From assembly GCA_030247885.1 (NCBI GenBank), contig JAPDRO010000007.1:1123501-1187500 (forward strand): 64,000 nucleotides of DNA, in the 5' to 3' direction. Within the stretch, counting starts at the first letter, position 1, and the number at the start of each line of letters is the position of its first letter. Below are positions 63,439-64,000 of this stretch, one piece after another. The position numbers and the translations under genes were made by a program. The notes beneath the pieces were generated by a model. The model worked only from the letters and a program-made list of their open reading frames with translations. It was not told where the DNA came from and searched no databases. This DNA is from Taxawa tesnikishii (nom. ined.). Lineage: Eukaryota; Ascomycota; Dothideomycetes; Dothideales.

Positions 63439-64000
63439 ATGCATCCAAGAATCGGCGTCGCCGTGTTCATCACCGACAACGACGGCAATATAGTGATCGG
63501 ACGGCGAAAAGGCAGTGCCGGATCCGGTATAAACAGCATCCAGCATCTGACACGAAATCTCTGATAAACACTTCTAACGCACGCGCACCAAAGGAACATG
63601 GGCACTACCGGGCGGACACCTCGAGTTCGACGAATCGTTCGAAGAATGCGGCGCACGCGAGGTTTTGGAAGAAACCGGGATTGAAGTGTCAGGTCTACGT
63701 TTTCTGACTGCTACGAACGACATCATGGCCGTGGAAGGGAAACACTATGTCACCGTCTTCATGGCATGCACGGTTGGAGGTGGAAGAGAACGGCCGGTTC
63801 CGATGGTAAATTCACGCTTGAGCAATGTAGTCGTTAGAGTGTGCAGGACTAAAACTGGTGAACAGGTCCTCGAACCGACGAAGTGCGATGGGTGGGAGTG
63901 GGTCAAATGGGAAGAGATGCGCGCGTGGGCAGAAGCGGAAGCGGCTGGGAAGCCGATTGAGGGTCGTAATGTGTTCTTGCCCATGATGAATCTAGTGCTG
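63439..64000 (+). CDS. Nudix hydrolase, 3' end outside window
   Basis: Small Nudix-fold pyrophosphohydrolase, possibly acting on nucleotide derivatives (8-oxo-dGTP- or dihydroneopterin-triphosphatase-like); substrate uncertain. Exons 63439-63526, 63594-63805 and 63866 onward are in frame as given. It begins MHPRIGVAVFITDNDGNIVI; the Nudix box GHLEFDESFEECGAREVLEETGI fits G-x5-E-x7-REUxEExGU with all catalytic Glu present. Exon 3 (WEWVKWEEMRAWAEAEAAGK) reaches the window edge at VFLPMMNLVL, so only the last few residues should be missing. Confidence 0.9.

Overview
The window is nuclear DNA of a filamentous ascomycete (Pezizomycotina; a Dothideomycete-type fungus is my best guess, the class is not proven). 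The reasons are compact genes on both strands, short introns of about 45-75 nt with GTANGT donors, CTAAC/CTGAC branch points and C/TAG acceptors, a Zn2Cys6 regulator with a fungal-specific domain, complex I subunits (absent from Saccharomyces), and fungal-type DHX35, BOR1-like, Mdm1-like and P5CDH genes. I saw no rRNA, convincing tRNA, CRISPR array, transposon, virus-like element or secondary-metabolite cluster.

Layout. 1-9.5 kb: NOP4-type ribosome biogenesis protein diverging from a DHX35-type DEAH helicase, a PITH-domain protein, ESCRT-III subunit VPS20 and a small conserved-looking protein. 11-16.2 kb: Cys/His-rich miniprotein, complex I ESSS subunit, FAD-dependent oxidoreductase, Ser/Tyr-rich miniprotein, mitochondrial-looking membrane protein. 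18-26.5 kb: alcohol acetyltransferase-like enzyme, THO3, secreted carboxylesterase, secreted alpha-carbonic anhydrase. 27-38.3 kb: SWI5/ACE2-type C2H2 factor, ubiquitin-S27a, bicarbonate/borate transporter family member, PXA-RGS-PX sorting nexin, coiled-coil orphan. 38.9-53.4 kb: P5C dehydrogenase, MFS transporter, MSH5, mitochondrial HSP78, eEF1B-alpha, EMC5. 56-64 kb: five-exon single-TM miniprotein, ERD1/EXS protein, GAR transformylase, Zn2Cys6 factor, and a Nudix hydrolase cut by the window end.

Most genes are unrelated housekeeping loci and do not form an operon-like system. Possible functional links are only local: the NOP4/DHX35 divergent pair (RNA processing), and a secreted carbonic anhydrase lying about 4.6 kb from an anion transporter of the HCO3 family.

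The most striking signal is technical. In 18 of the 30 gene models the reading frame breaks inside otherwise well-conserved protein, almost always by one missing base and usually at a short homopolymer (C4-C6, G4-G5, A4-A5, sometimes 2-3 bases). Adding one base at each site restores the expected family sequence and makes the summed exon length divisible by three in every model where I could sum the exons. I read this as homopolymer under-calling in the assembly, not as pseudogenes, and I annotate these loci as intact genes with suspected sequence errors. I did not find a convincing previously undescribed system; the best leads are several small multi-exon orphan proteins.
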